NCBI GenBank assembly: GCA_018902545.1
Contig: JAHIQM010000005.1
Location: forward strand, 147,517 to 211,516
Reading direction: 5' to 3'
Length of the DNA: 64,000 nucleotides
Origin: Pseudomonadota bacterium
GTDB lineage: Bacteria > Desulfobacterota > Desulfovibrionia > Desulfovibrionales > Desulfomicrobiaceae
Shown here: piece by piece, positions 39,097 through 48,005 of the stretch
How the letters are laid out: each line of letters starts with the position of its first letter
How positions within the stretch are numbered: the stretch's first letter is position 1
Translations under genes and position numbers: made by a program
The notes under the pieces: generated by a model
Told to the model about the DNA's origin: nothing
Databases searched by the model: none
The model's input: only the letters and a program-made list of their open reading frames with translations

Positions 39097-40538
39097 TCGC
39101 CCCTCCTTGCAGTGCTGCGACGGGCCCAACGCTGGGCGAAACTCTTTGCGGCCAGCGGCGGAAAATCCCGCCCCCTGGTCCAGCCGCCCAGCGGCCCCGG
39201 CAAGTGGCGAATCCACCCGTTCCTGCGTGGAAGCAGCCTCTGGCCTGCCCTCGCCAGCGCGGTCAACGCGTCGTACAAGCCCCTGTGGCTCATGACCACC
39301 GACCACGCGCCGAAAATCAGCTTCTCGATCCGGCTGTGCGGTTTCACGTTCCAGCGCCTGTCGCCGTCGGCCAGCTTGGAGCGCAGAAGCGAGAGCATGC
39401 GCGGCAGATCGTTGTCCACGGGGCAGACCTCTTTGCAGGCCCCGCACAGGGTCTCGCCCTGACAAAGATGATGGCAGGTGTTGATGCCCCGGGTCAGTGG
39501 GGTAAAGACCGCGCCGATGGGCCCGCAGTACGGCGAGCCGTAGCTGTGGCCACCGATGCTCATGTACACGGGGCAGACGTTGAGGCAGCCGCCGCAGCGC
39601 ACGCAATGCAGCACTTCCCGAAAATCCGGGTCGGCCAGGATGCGGCTGCGCCCGTTATCGACCAGCACTAGGTGGAATTCTTCCGGTCCGTCGGGCTCTG
39701 CATCGAGGCGCGGCCCGCCCACATAACTGACGTAGGTCGAAATCTTCTGCCCGGCTGCGGCGCGGGTCAGCATGCGCAGCAGGATGTCGTGGTCCTCCAG
39801 GGTGGCCGCGACCTTCTCGATGCCCAGCAGCACGATGTGCACCCGGGGCATGGTCGAGGTCATGCGAATATTGCCTTCGTTGGAGACGATGGTCACGTGT
39901 CCGGTCTCGGCGCAGGCGGTGTTGCCGCCGGAGATGCCCATGTCGGCGGTCAGCATCTTCTCGCGCAGGGCCTTTCGCGCCATGGCGGTCAGGGTCGGCG
40001 GATCGCTGGTGTAAGGCACGCCCAGTTTCTCGGCGAAAAGCTCCCCGACCTGCTCGCGGGTGTAGTGGATGGCCGGAGCGATGATGTGCGACGGCGCTTC
40101 GCCTTTAAGCTGCACAATGTACTCGCCCAGATCCGTTTCCACTGTCTCGATGCCTGCGGCCTCCAGGGCGTCGTTGAGGCGGATCTCCTCGCTGAGCATG
40201 GACTTGCCCTTGACCACGCGGCGAACCTCAAACCGCTTGGCGACGGCCAGGCAGTATTCCACGGCGTCTGCGTCGGTCTCGGCCAGATGGACATGGCCGC
40301 CCCGGGCACGGATGCTCTCGATCAGGGTTTCAAGCACCACGTCCAGATTGTCCACGATCTTGCGCCGCACTTCTTTGGCGGCCTCACGGGACCCCGCGCC
40401 GGTAGGGAGCTCTTTGTAGAGCTTCACGGCGTTGCGGCCGACCTTGTCGCGCATCTTGCCCAGGGCCTTGTGCAGCTGCTTGTCCTGCACGGCCTTGGCG
40501 GCCAGCTCTTTATACTTGAGTGGATTCTGTTCCATCAT
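39093..40538 (-). CDS. lutB: Lactate utilisation iron-sulfur protein B
   Basis: 481 aa. LUD domain in the N-terminal two-thirds (HVHLAETDADAVEYCLAVAK, MGISGGNTACAETGHVTIVS, NEGNIRMTSTMPRVHIVLLG), two 4Fe-4S clusters (CVRCGGCLNVCPVY, CGACKEVCPVDN) and a C-terminal helical tail. ATGA overlap with lutC and a 1-bp gap after lutA show a tight operon. Confidence 0.95.
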   Translation of the reverse strand: MMEQNPLKYKELAAKAVQDKQLHKALGKMRDKVGRNAVKLYKELPTGAGSREAAKEVRRKIVDNLDVVLETLIESIRARGGHVHLAETDADAVEYCLAVAKRFEVRRVVKGKSMLSEEIRLNDALEAAGIETVETDLGEYIVQLKGEAPSHIIAPAIHYTREQVGELFAEKLGVPYTSDPPTLTAMARKALREKMLTADMGISGGNTACAETGHVTIVSNEGNIRMTSTMPRVHIVLLGIEKVAATLEDHDILLRMLTRAAAGQKISTYVSYVGGPRLDAEPDGPEEFHLVLVDNGRSRILADPDFREVLHCVRCGGCLNVCPVYMSIGGHSYGSPYCGPIGAVFTPLTRGINTCHHLCQGETLCGACKEVCPVDNDLPRMLSLLRSKLADGDRRWNVKPHSRIEKLIFGAWSVVMSHRGLYDALTALARAGQRLLPRRNGWIRHLPGPLGGWTRGRDFPPLAAKSFAQRWARRSTARRGE

Positions 40539-40539
40539 C

Positions 40540-41274
40540 TCATTCTTCCCCGGCCAGGATTTCGGCGATATGGCGCACGCTGATGGGCAGTTCGCGACGG
40601 CGGATCATGCCCTGCATATGCATCAGGCACCCCATGTCGCAGCCAACCACCGTCCCCGCGCCCGTGGCCTGGATGTTGGCGAGCTTGGTTTCGAGCAAAG
40701 CCTCCGAGATTTCCGGGTACTTGGCTGAAAAGGTGCCGCCGAATCCGCAACATTCATCGGAGCGGGTCATCTCCACAAGCCTGAGCCCGCGCACTTTGGA
40801 CAAAAGCGCCCGAGGCTGATCCTTGACCCCAAGCCCGCGCAGGAGATGGCAGGAGTCATGGTAGGTCACCTCCCCGTTCCAGGTCGCGCCCACATCGGTC
40901 ACGCCCAGCACGTCGACCAGAAATTCGGTGAATTCGTAGGTCTTGGCGGCCGCCCTTTCGACCCGGTCCAGCAGGCGTGCATCCCTGGCAAAAAGCTCCC
41001 TGTAGTGATGCCGGACCATGTTCACGCACGAACCGGACGGGCAGACAACGGCTTCGGCGTCCTCGAAAACGTCCAGATAATGCCGCGCGAGCCGCGCCGC
41101 CTCGACGCGGTATCCGGCGTTGAAGGCCGGCTGCCCGCAGCAGGTCTGGCCCTCGGGGTAGTCAAGAACGAGCCCCTGGCGCTCCAGCACCTTGACCATG
41201 GCCTCGCCAACTTCCGGAAAACTCGAATCCACTATGCATTGGATGAACAGGGTCACCCTTTTCGGTCTGGTCAT
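40540..41274 (-). CDS. lutA: Lactate utilisation protein A (CCG-domain)
   Basis: 244 aa with two CCG/DUF224 heterodisulfide-reductase-like motifs: TCCGQPAFNAGY and ECCGFGGTFSAKYPE. FIQCIVDSSFPEVGEAMVKV opens the protein. First gene of lutABC; RBS GAGGAG. It supplies the Fe-S part of the lactate-oxidising complex in Bacillus-type systems. Confidence 0.95.
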   Translation of the reverse strand: MTRPKRVTLFIQCIVDSSFPEVGEAMVKVLERQGLVLDYPEGQTCCGQPAFNAGYRVEAARLARHYLDVFEDAEAVVCPSGSCVNMVRHHYRELFARDARLLDRVERAAAKTYEFTEFLVDVLGVTDVGATWNGEVTYHDSCHLLRGLGVKDQPRALLSKVRGLRLVEMTRSDECCGFGGTFSAKYPEISEALLETKLANIQATGAGTVVGCDMGCLMHMQGMIRRRELPISVRHIAEILAGEE

Positions 41275-41585
41275 TGAAACTCCTCACGAATGCTGCCGCG
41301 CCATTCAATAAATACACAATGTTGGCGCTACCATACCTGACAGAGAAGCCGTTATCCCGAGCCCGGCAGGCATGCAACGAAAAAAGGCGCGTCACCGCAC
41401 ACACCATGGCCTGCTGCGCCAGCACCCTGCGCCAATCAAGGGACGTGCGCCGGGACAATCCCTTGACAGGGCTCGTCATTCGTGGTGTCTGCATGCCTCC
41501 GGTGAAGTATGGACCGGCGTTGTTTCGTCTTCAGACCCTTGTCTTTGGCGATAACAGACTTAGTAGATGATATTGTTTTTTGAAA
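41275..41585. other. Divergent lut / ssrA promoter region
   Basis: No gene. Contains the lutA promoter (reverse) and that of ssrA (forward; a TTGACA box at 41463 is one candidate). No clear operator was found. Confidence 0.4.
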
Positions 41586-41976
41586 GGGGCCGCCCTGGTT
41601 TCGACGGGGATGATGAGGCCAAAGTTGCAGGTCGAGGTGCTGGGAGGTCCTCGTCAAAACCCAGCAGAAACATAATTGCCAATGACAATTATGACTACGC
41701 AATGGCTGCCTAGTAAATAGGTAACCGTTGCATGACGACCAAGGTCGTCACATCCGTGCGGTGGACGTCTGATAAGCCGTATCCGGGTGGCAAACCCCAT
41801 CAGGCTGGCGAAAGGCCGCTGTCTGGACAGCCAATCGCGAGACAACATCCGGGCTGGCATTCGGGACGCCTGTTCATGGGCTCACCCGAAGGCGAGATAC
41901 AGATCATGAACTAAACCTGTAGAAGCTTTGCGCGGAGCATTCTCGGACGGGAGTTCGATTCTCCCCGGCTCCACCA
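41586..41976 (+). ncRNA. ssrA: Transfer-messenger RNA
   Basis: 391 nt. tRNA-like 5' GGGGCCG pairs with 3' CGGCTCC, encoded CCA; 5' motif CTGGTTTCGACGGGGATG, T arm GGGAGTTCGATTCTCCC. Tag frame 41678-41713 encodes ANDNYDYAMAA, then TAG. It releases stalled ribosomes by trans-translation. The 3' end is a known integration target of P4-type integrases, and one follows. Confidence 0.97.
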
Positions 41977-41984
41977 CGTAACAA

Positions 41985-42013
41985 AAAAGTGCCCACGAAA
42001 GTGGGCTTTTTTT
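41985..42013 (+). terminator. Terminator of ssrA
   Basis: GCCCAC-GAAA-GTGGGC followed by TTTTTTT. Confidence 0.92.
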
Positions 42014-42108
42014 GTATCCTCTCCCCAGGAAACAACCGCCAGGCATGGCTTTCCTGCAAGTCGCCATGCACAACTCCTCTCAGTCTTGCTCTTGACCTCT
42101 CCACCTTC

Positions 42109-42169
42109 TGGGGGCATCAATGGGGGCATCGCGTGACTCCTTCATAATTTTTTCGTCAAAATGCCCCCA
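42109..42169. promoter_or_regulatory. TGGGGGCAT motifs upstream of the integrase, possible arm-type sites
   Basis: TGGGGGCAT twice in tandem (42109, 42121; 12-bp period) and its inverse ATGCCCCCA at 42161. Integrase arm sites or an autoregulatory element are plausible. Confidence 0.5.
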
Positions 42170-42181
42170 AGAGGTGTCCAA

Positions 42182-43402
42182 GTGCCACTAAACATTGCAC
42201 AAATCAAAGCCGCTAAGCCCGCTGAAAAACCCGTCCGGATGTTCGATGAAAAAGGACTTTACCTCGAAATCTCTCCCACTGGTTCTAAACTTTGGCGCTG
42301 GAAATACCGTTTTAACGGCAAGGAAAAGCGCCTTTCTTTCGGCGCTTGGCCCGAGGTTTCTCTTGCTGGTGCACGTTCGAAAACTCTCGAAAAGCGGGCG
42401 ATTCTGGCGGAAGGGTTTGATCCTGCAGCGGTCTCGAAAGCATTTGAAGTCGAGCAATCTCTTAATTCGAGAACATTCGAAGAAATCGCTCGTGAATGGC
42501 ACTCGTCACGTGTCCATGTTTGGACTCCAGGGCATGCCAAGCGTATCATGCGGGGCCTTGAAAAGAATATCTTCCCATGGCTTGGCCTTCGCTCTTTCCG
42601 ATCCATGCTTGCCCCTGAACTCCTTGTGGTCCTTCGCAGGATCGAAGCCAGGGGTGCTATTGAAACCGCACACCGAGAACTGAGCACTTGCGGCCAGATC
42701 TTTCGATATGGCGTCGCTAATGGCTATTGTGACCGAGATATCGCGACGGATCTTCGCGGAGCACTCAAGCCCGTTGTCCACACGCACCACCCAAGCATTA
42801 CCGATCAAGACGGCGTTGCCGACCTTCTGAGGCGCATTGACGAGTATCAGGGCGGAAATGTCGTCCGGTGCGCCCTGCGCTTGGCTCCTCTCTTTTTCGT
42901 TCGCCCTGGCGAACTGAGGCATGCCGAATGGTCAGAATTCAACATTGAGCGCCAGGAGTGGCGTATTCCGTCGGAGAAGATGAAAGCCCGCGTCCTCCAC
43001 ATTGTCCCTCTTTCCAAGCAGGCACTAACGATCCTAGAAAACGAACTGCGCCCACTAACTGGTGCCGAACGCTACCTCTTCCCTGGGCGTCGCGGGAGTG
43101 CCCGGCCGATGTCGGAAAACACCGTTAACGCGGCCTTGCGCTATATGGGGTACGAAAAGGACGAAATGACCGGCCATGGCTTCCGCTCCATGGCCAGCAC
43201 CCTTTTGAACGAATTGGGATACAATCGTGACTGGATTGAACGGCAACTGGCCCACGGTGAGCGAAACGAGGTCCGCTCCGCGTACAACTATGCTGAGTAC
43301 CTGCCGGAGAGACGCAAGATGATGCAGGAGTGGGCGGACTACCTCGATGAACTGAAGACGGGGCAGAGGCAGAAGGTATTACCGTTTTCGGTCAATGGAT
43401 AA
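42182..43402 (+). CDS. P4-type tyrosine recombinase (island integrase)
   Basis: 406 aa from GTG 42182 (AAGAGGTG site; family proteins start with MPLxxxxIKAAKP). DUF4102 arm-binding domain at ~1-90 (RMFDEKGLYLEISPTGSKLW), core-binding domain, then catalytic domain with RPGELR (Arg I), HGFRSMASTLL (HxxR), HGERN (His) and YNYAEYLPERR (Tyr nucleophile). It lies 206 bp after the end of ssrA, so it probably integrated the island at the ssrA 3' end. Confidence 0.95.
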   Translation: MPLNIAQIKAAKPAEKPVRMFDEKGLYLEISPTGSKLWRWKYRFNGKEKRLSFGAWPEVSLAGARSKTLEKRAILAEGFDPAAVSKAFEVEQSLNSRTFEEIAREWHSSRVHVWTPGHAKRIMRGLEKNIFPWLGLRSFRSMLAPELLVVLRRIEARGAIETAHRELSTCGQIFRYGVANGYCDRDIATDLRGALKPVVHTHHPSITDQDGVADLLRRIDEYQGGNVVRCALRLAPLFFVRPGELRHAEWSEFNIERQEWRIPSEKMKARVLHIVPLSKQALTILENELRPLTGAERYLFPGRRGSARPMSENTVNAALRYMGYEKDEMTGHGFRSMASTLLNELGYNRDWIERQLAHGERNEVRSAYNYAEYLPERRKMMQEWADYLDELKTGQRQKVLPFSVNG

Positions 43403-43470
43403 CATGCAAGCATAGCGAAGGCCCATGGAGCCTGCCCCAGGACCTTCTCTTTTAAATTATTTGTTTTTTT

Positions 43471-43500
43471 GGGGCCTGGTAAGAGTTTCGACGGCGGCAT
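43471..43500 (+). other. Short ssrA 5'-end-like sequence
   Basis: GGGGCCTGGTAAGAGTTTCG followed by ACGGC resembles the start of ssrA (GGGGCC...CTGGT...TTTCGACGGG). The rest of tmRNA is absent. Possible decayed fragment, weak. Confidence 0.25.
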
Positions 43501-43582
43501 GACTCAAGATGAAGCCATCCAGCACCGGATGTTTTCTTCAGGCCTGTGTGGGCACCCCTAGGGGCCTTAGCTCGAAATACGC

Positions 43583-43640
43583 ATAATAAAATGAGCACTT
43601 GCCGTTGATGCAGCTATCCTTGTATCGAGCATAAAAAAGA
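43583..43640 (+). repeat. Dispersed repeat family, copy R5
   Basis: ACTTGCCGTTGATGCAGCTA followed by TCCTTGTATCGAGC matches R1 at 9752 except for a few bases. Confidence 0.5.
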
Positions 43641-43686
43641 ATTATGATCGGCGAAAAGTAATCATTTGACCGGCACTATGTAGATA

Positions 43687-43914
43687 TCATTCATTAAACA
43701 AGTCAACTATTTTTACATTCAATCCCTTGGCAATTATTGCAAGAGTTTCAAGTTTACACAGTTTTATCTTGCTTGTCCTGGCCCGTTCAATAATTTTTGT
43801 GGACAATTTTGTTTCATTTGAAAGCGCTACTATGGATATTTTTTTCTCTTCCATGATTCGCTTCACGTTACTTGTTATCCCTGTTGTTTCCGAACGAATA
43901 TCGTAAATTGACAT
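43687..43914 (-). CDS. Small XRE-type helix-turn-helix protein
   Basis: 75 aa from ATG 43914. SNVKRIMEEKKISIVALSNE, then TKLSTKIIERARTSKIKLCK and LETLAIIAKGLNVKIVDLF match the XRE/Cro fold with the usual end. Probably regulates the island genes or is an antitoxin-like regulator. A+T-rich compared with neighbours. Confidence 0.7.
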   Translation of the reverse strand: MSIYDIRSETTGITSNVKRIMEEKKISIVALSNETKLSTKIIERARTSKIKLCKLETLAIIAKGLNVKIVDLFNE

Positions 43915-44068
43915 AACCCCACCGCCATTCAGAATGTTTTGGATGAGATTACCGGAAATCTGTTGACAAGACCAACGTAATACATTACTAATAACCACAG
44001 ACTCAGCACCCTGGACGCGCCGACATTGGCGATAACTCACCAGAAAAAAAATATTTTTACGTACAGCT

Positions 44069-44780
44069 ATGAAAACAATCGTCATCGGAGATATCCACGC
44101 CGACTTTGGGGCGCTCAACAGGTTCTGCAACAAGAAACGACCCGACATCCTACTGCAATGCGGCGACTTCGGATGGTGGCCGCACCGCCACGGCACAGAC
44201 AAGATCAGCAGAAATCGGCGCTTCGACCAATACGCCGTCAAGCTGGGCGGGACGAGACTGTATTGGTGCGACGGCAACCACGAAAACCATGACGACCTGC
44301 AAGAGCGCATGAAGGCAGCCCCTGGAAATTCCGGTTCCCGGCTGTTTCTACATGCCAAGGGGCTCAGTCTTGGCCTTACCAGATGGCAGGAACGTCCTCT
44401 TTTTCGGGGGAGCCATGTCCACCGACAAGGAAGGTCGGACCGAAGGCGACGACTGGTGGGCGAAAGAGGTGCCCACTTTTGAGGACCTTGATCATGCCCG
44501 GGCACAAGTTGCTGCTCATGGCGGACGCGTTGACATCGTGATCTCGCACACTGGACCCACCGTGTTTCTTCGGCAGCTCCCAAAGAACCAGATTGACCAG
44601 TCGCGGCTTGAGGATCCCACAGTGGCCCTTCTGGACGAGGTTCTGGAGGAGTTCCAGCCTAAGAAGTGGTTCTTCGGGCACTTCCACCTGTATGCTCAAG
44701 GAGAAGACCAGGGCTGCGCCTGGCAAGCCCTGAGTGGGGAAGGCCTGGGGGGCAAATGGTGGGTGGAGCTGAGTTCATAG
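44069..44780 (+). pseudogene. Metallophosphoesterase, frameshifted
   Basis: Frame 1 from ATG 44069 reads MKTIVIGDIHADFGALNRFC, LLQCGDFGWWP and WCDGNHENHDD, the GDIH, GDFG and GNHE metal motifs. Around 44320-44350 the family continuation moves to another frame (MPRGSVLALPDGRNVLFFGG, VDIVISHTGPTVFLR and FFGHFHLYAQ, with the C-terminal SHTG and GHFH metal ligands). All catalytic motifs are present across the two frames, so the gene is complete apart from one frameshift. It may be a real lesion, a sequencing error, or programmed. It lies 73 bp before the AbiEi-like gene. Confidence 0.8.
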
Positions 44781-44852
44781 TCTGAAAGTGCCAAAGTGTG
44801 GCGCTTCCAGACTATGAGACGACGATGAAATGAGGGCTGCGGAGGTTCTGTT

Positions 44853-45653
44853 ATGGAAAAAGAGAGCATGATCGAAGTCGTGCGCCAACGAATCAAGCAG
44901 TTCGCTCTCGGAGAGATCTTTGGATACGAAGCCTTCGGGGAATTGGCACAGACCAGGCGTAAAGCCCTTACCCAGGCTTTATCGCAGCTCGTCAAGCGCG
45001 AAGAGCTCAAAAGAGCATACACTGCAAATTTCTACCGGCCTGATTGGAACAAGTATGGTGCAGTCCCGATCTTTGACGCAGAGAGAATAAATTCTTTAGA
45101 CAATGTGTATGTCACTGGTCTTGACGCACATAATGCGCTTGGTATTTCAACACAAATCCCGATGATTGTTACCATTGCGCATCCGAACAAACATTACAGA
45201 AGAAGTTTGGGCCGTCTTCGTATCAGATATGTGCGTTCGACATTAAAAGAAATTCCTGATGGCGCTGATTGTACCTTACTCATGATTTTAGATTCAATAA
45301 AGGATGATATTAAATACATCCAAGACGCATCGCCAGACGACGCTGTGAGGCGTCTCTTGTGGATTATCAAACGGTTTGAAAAAGACAGGGTCGAAAAGCT
45401 GGTTGAGTACGCCATGCACTACCCGCCACGCGTGCGGGCTATCTTGGGTGCGATACTTGAACATGCACGATACAAACGGCTTCGGTCGCTCCTCAAGGTC
45501 ACTTTGAACCCAAAAACTGAATACCATATCGGGCTAGAAGACTCCCTGCCAAATCTTAAAAAATGGAAATTACTTGATCCTGGGCGGACTTACAAGGCGT
45601 GGAAACGGCGGTGGGAGAAAAGAAGAAATGAAGCACAGACACTTGAACCATGA
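44853..45653 (+). CDS. AbiEi/DUF6088-like antitoxin-type protein
   Basis: 266 aa. The N-terminal winged helix (ESMIEVVRQRIKQFALGEIF, AFGELAQTRRKALTQALSQL, VKREELKRAYTANFYRP) has the look of the AbiEi/DUF6088 group of type IV antitoxin-like repressors. The C-terminal part is basic (LLKVTLNPKTEYHIGLEDSL). An AbiEii-type nucleotidyltransferase toxin would usually follow; instead a short frame and an IS lie downstream. Confidence 0.65.
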   Translation: MEKESMIEVVRQRIKQFALGEIFGYEAFGELAQTRRKALTQALSQLVKREELKRAYTANFYRPDWNKYGAVPIFDAERINSLDNVYVTGLDAHNALGISTQIPMIVTIAHPNKHYRRSLGRLRIRYVRSTLKEIPDGADCTLLMILDSIKDDIKYIQDASPDDAVRRLLWIIKRFEKDRVEKLVEYAMHYPPRVRAILGAILEHARYKRLRSLLKVTLNPKTEYHIGLEDSLPNLKKWKLLDPGRTYKAWKRRWEKRRNEAQTLEP

Positions 45654-45873
45654 AGCGTGGACCCCGGCGGCCATTGATTCCTGCATCACCCGGGGACGAC
45701 AGGAAGATTGGAACGAGCTGCGCAGGGCCGCCCTCGATGACCCGAAGGTCATGATCTCGCTGCAATTAATCCGACTCAGCAAAAACATGCCTGAGCTTGC
45801 TGCCGGAATATTTTTGTCCGATTCGGGAAAAATGAAAATTTCAAGCTCCGAAAAAACACCAAAAACCTGCTGA
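45628..45873 (+). CDS. Truncated ORF cut by the IS1182-type element
   Basis: Starts at ATG 45628, overlapping the AbiEi-like gene by 26 bp. Its first ~50 residues (MKHRHLNHEAWTPAAIDSCI, TRGRQEDWNELRRAALDDPK) look like a small acidic helical protein; from about 45779 the frame runs into the IS and the sequence is no longer protein-like. Most likely disrupted by the insertion. Family not certain. Confidence 0.5.
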   Translation: MKHRHLNHEAWTPAAIDSCITRGRQEDWNELRRAALDDPKVMISLQLIRLSKNMPELAAGIFLSDSGKMKISSSEKTPKTC

Positions 45874-47455
45874 TCTTTGAAAATTGAAGCAAAAATAGGC
45901 ACCACGCCAACCAATTGTGCATGCGCAAGACGTTGAGCGCCGTGGCGGCCAGGAAAATGGACAAAGTGGCCTTCTCTTGGCCACGTCTGCGCAGTCGGTT
46001 CAAGCCGAGTTTCCTTTTCGCTACGCTGAAGGCGGACTCGCCTCCGGCCCGTTGTCGGTAAAGGGCCTTGGTTTCCGTGTCCTCGGCAAACATCCGCCGT
46101 CTGGCTTCGATGCGGGGCTTTTTCCAGTCCCACTCAAGCCTGGCTTTGCGCTTGGTGATCTTTACCGGACAGTCATGGCTATGCGGGCACTCGCGGCAAC
46201 GAGCGGGATCAAAATGGGAAACAGTCTTCTTGCGTCCGGAATGTACTATATTTTCAACGCATTGTTGCCCCATGGGGCAGGAGATGATTGTGTTTTCCTC
46301 GGTGCGAACAAAGTCCATGACTCCGAATCCATCAGCAGGGGTTCCCGAGGGCGGGCACACAAGCTCCACTCCGTGTTCCAGGCAGCCTTGCTGATTCATG
46401 TCGCTATCGTATCCGTTGTCGGCGAGCAGGGTTTGGGGTTTGAGCCCTTTGTCCTCAAGGACTTCAACAGTGTCGAGAATGGTGGTTTTGTCCGATGTGT
46501 TGGCGAGATGAACGCTGACCTGAGTGACAATCTTGGGGTTCGGGGTATCTTTGTCCTTGGCGCAGGTTTCGGTGAAATCGGCCTTGTAGCCGACCTTCTT
46601 GTAGTGCCCGTTGTAATGGGCGTCGGGATCATGAGGATTGGCCATAGCCGTGCCCTTGGTGTCTTTGTTGGGCTGGACGACGATCTCTTCGCCGCTCTCG
46701 ACGATCTGCTCCTCGGCAAGGCGCACAAGCAGGGCAAAGGAAGGAAGTTGGCTGGCAGAAGGATGATCTTTGAATTGCGCGACAAGGCCCAACACATCCT
46801 TGGCGGCCAATAGCAGGATTTGCTTGTACTGACTGGGCTTGTTGCTCGCGAACCAGGAGTTGTCCTTGGTCGGCAGATAACGGTCGCGCAGCTCCTGGTC
46901 GAGTCGACCGTAGATGATGGGGTGCGCCTGCCTGAGTTCTCCCAGGAATTTCTTGATGGTAGTGGAGAAGAGTTCGAGTTTGGACATCCGGGCCAGGTTA
47001 GTCTGGACCATGGTGGAGTCGGTGCGCTGGAGCGCGGCATCGAGTTGCAGACGCTTGGTGATCGAGGTGAGAACCTTGTTGAAAACGGTGGCTCCCTCTC
47101 CCAGAATCTTAGCCCGGTAGTAATAGTAGGAGCGTTCGGAGAGATATTCGCTTCGGGAAATATCCAAGGCGTAGCGAAAGGTATCGTTAAAACTGTACGC
47201 CTCAATGGCTTCAAGGTCGGTCATGTCCCGAAGAGCCTGAAGTATAAACAACCCGACGATTGATTGCAGGTCTTTAGTCGGCCTGCCAAACTCTTCAGAA
47301 AAGTGTTTAGAAAAGAAATGAATCGGAATATTGGGAAGAATGTCTTTTCTGAAAGTATGATAAATAGAGCCTTTGAGCATCTTGTGATGTCTCTCAGTGC
47401 CCCATGGTATGAAGTCCATTAGCTCTTTTTGTCTTCTATCTTTTGATCGTATCAT
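45776..47455 (-). CDS. IS1182-family transposase
   Basis: 559 aa DDE transposase. GRPTKDLQSIVGLFILQALR and DMTDLEAIEAYSFNDTFRYA are the N-terminal DUF772-type region; DSTMVQTNLARMSK and LLADNGYDSDMNQQ hold the acidic residues; AGGESAFSVAKRKLGLNRLR is the C-terminal E motif. A cysteine-rich insert (CRECPHSHDCP) is typical of IS1182. The last ~40 residues (FLLQFSKISRFLVFFRSLKF) come from sequence near or beyond the left end of the IS. Confidence 0.88.
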   Translation of the reverse strand: MIRSKDRRQKELMDFIPWGTERHHKMLKGSIYHTFRKDILPNIPIHFFSKHFSEEFGRPTKDLQSIVGLFILQALRDMTDLEAIEAYSFNDTFRYALDISRSEYLSERSYYYYRAKILGEGATVFNKVLTSITKRLQLDAALQRTDSTMVQTNLARMSKLELFSTTIKKFLGELRQAHPIIYGRLDQELRDRYLPTKDNSWFASNKPSQYKQILLLAAKDVLGLVAQFKDHPSASQLPSFALLVRLAEEQIVESGEEIVVQPNKDTKGTAMANPHDPDAHYNGHYKKVGYKADFTETCAKDKDTPNPKIVTQVSVHLANTSDKTTILDTVEVLEDKGLKPQTLLADNGYDSDMNQQGCLEHGVELVCPPSGTPADGFGVMDFVRTEENTIISCPMGQQCVENIVHSGRKKTVSHFDPARCRECPHSHDCPVKITKRKARLEWDWKKPRIEARRRMFAEDTETKALYRQRAGGESAFSVAKRKLGLNRLRRRGQEKATLSIFLAATALNVLRMHNWLAWCLFLLQFSKISRFLVFFRSLKFSFFPNRTKIFRQQAQACFC

Positions 47456-47553
47456 GGCATTATTTTGTTATTGTTGAAGATAGAAGTTTTTACTAAATTA
47501 GTTATTGAAAATCAATACATTGATTCTATGTTTTAGGATTTAGGACTTTTTGC
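45779..47553. mobile_element. IS1182-type insertion sequence, approximate ends
   Basis: Contains the transposase. Ends are estimated from where flanking gene-like sequence resumes; GCAAAAA (45779) and TTTTTGC (47547-47553) are a possible short inverted pair. No clear target duplication was found. Confidence 0.55.
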
Positions 47554-47708
47554 AGGCGGATCAGGTCATGGAGAACTTGCGCAAAATCGCGGGCTACGAG
47601 CTGAACTTGCTGAGCGATTTTGACGGCCCGTGCTATCAGGAATGGCTGCAGTGGGTTCAGGATTCGAAGCAAAAGGAATGGGGACCAAATTTGAAAAACT
47701 GCGGGGGA

Positions 47709-48005
47709 GTGTGTGTCAAACCATCTGAAGCCCTTCGATCACACCGAGACGCCGTTCTCGCGCTCGTCGAAGCACGCAAGGCATGCAACGCCCGCGTCTT
47801 TGGGTCTGTCCTGCGGGGCGAGGATGTCGAAGGCAGCGACCTCGACGTTCTCGTTGATCCCCTGCCCGGGACATCGCTCTTTGACCTCGGCGGCCTCCAG
47901 GTCGACCTTGAAGAACTTTTGGGTGTGCCTGTTGACCTGGTCACGCCCGGCGACTTGCCAGAGACTTTCAGAAATCACGTGCTCACTGAGGCTCAAAAAA
48001 TATGA
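47709..48005 (+). CDS. MNT-type nucleotidyltransferase
   Basis: 98 aa from GTG 47709 (GGGGGAG upstream). ARVFGSVLRGEDVEGSDLDV followed by LVD is the polymerase-beta-like active site GSxxRG...SDxDxxV; GGLQVDLEELLGVPVDLVTP closes the domain. MNT proteins usually pair with HEPN toxins (as adenylylating antitoxins); none is here. Instead its stop overlaps the start of a metallophosphoesterase (ATGA). An in-frame stretch upstream (47550-47708) looks like the right-hand remnant of a gene cut by the IS. Confidence 0.85.
   Translation: MCVKPSEALRSHRDAVLALVEARKACNARVFGSVLRGEDVEGSDLDVLVDPLPGTSLFDLGGLQVDLEELLGVPVDLVTPGDLPETFRNHVLTEAQKI

Noticed and set aside
38383..39606. A 407-aa frame that would fuse lutC to upstream sequence
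   Set aside because: The part before ATG 39096 lies inside lutB in another frame and is Arg-rich nonsense; the LUD protein has its own strong ribosome site.
47550..47708. Longer TTG-started form of the MNT protein
   Set aside because: The upstream in-frame sequence does not fit MNT proteins, which begin close to KPSEAL; it looks like the remnant of the gene cut by the IS.
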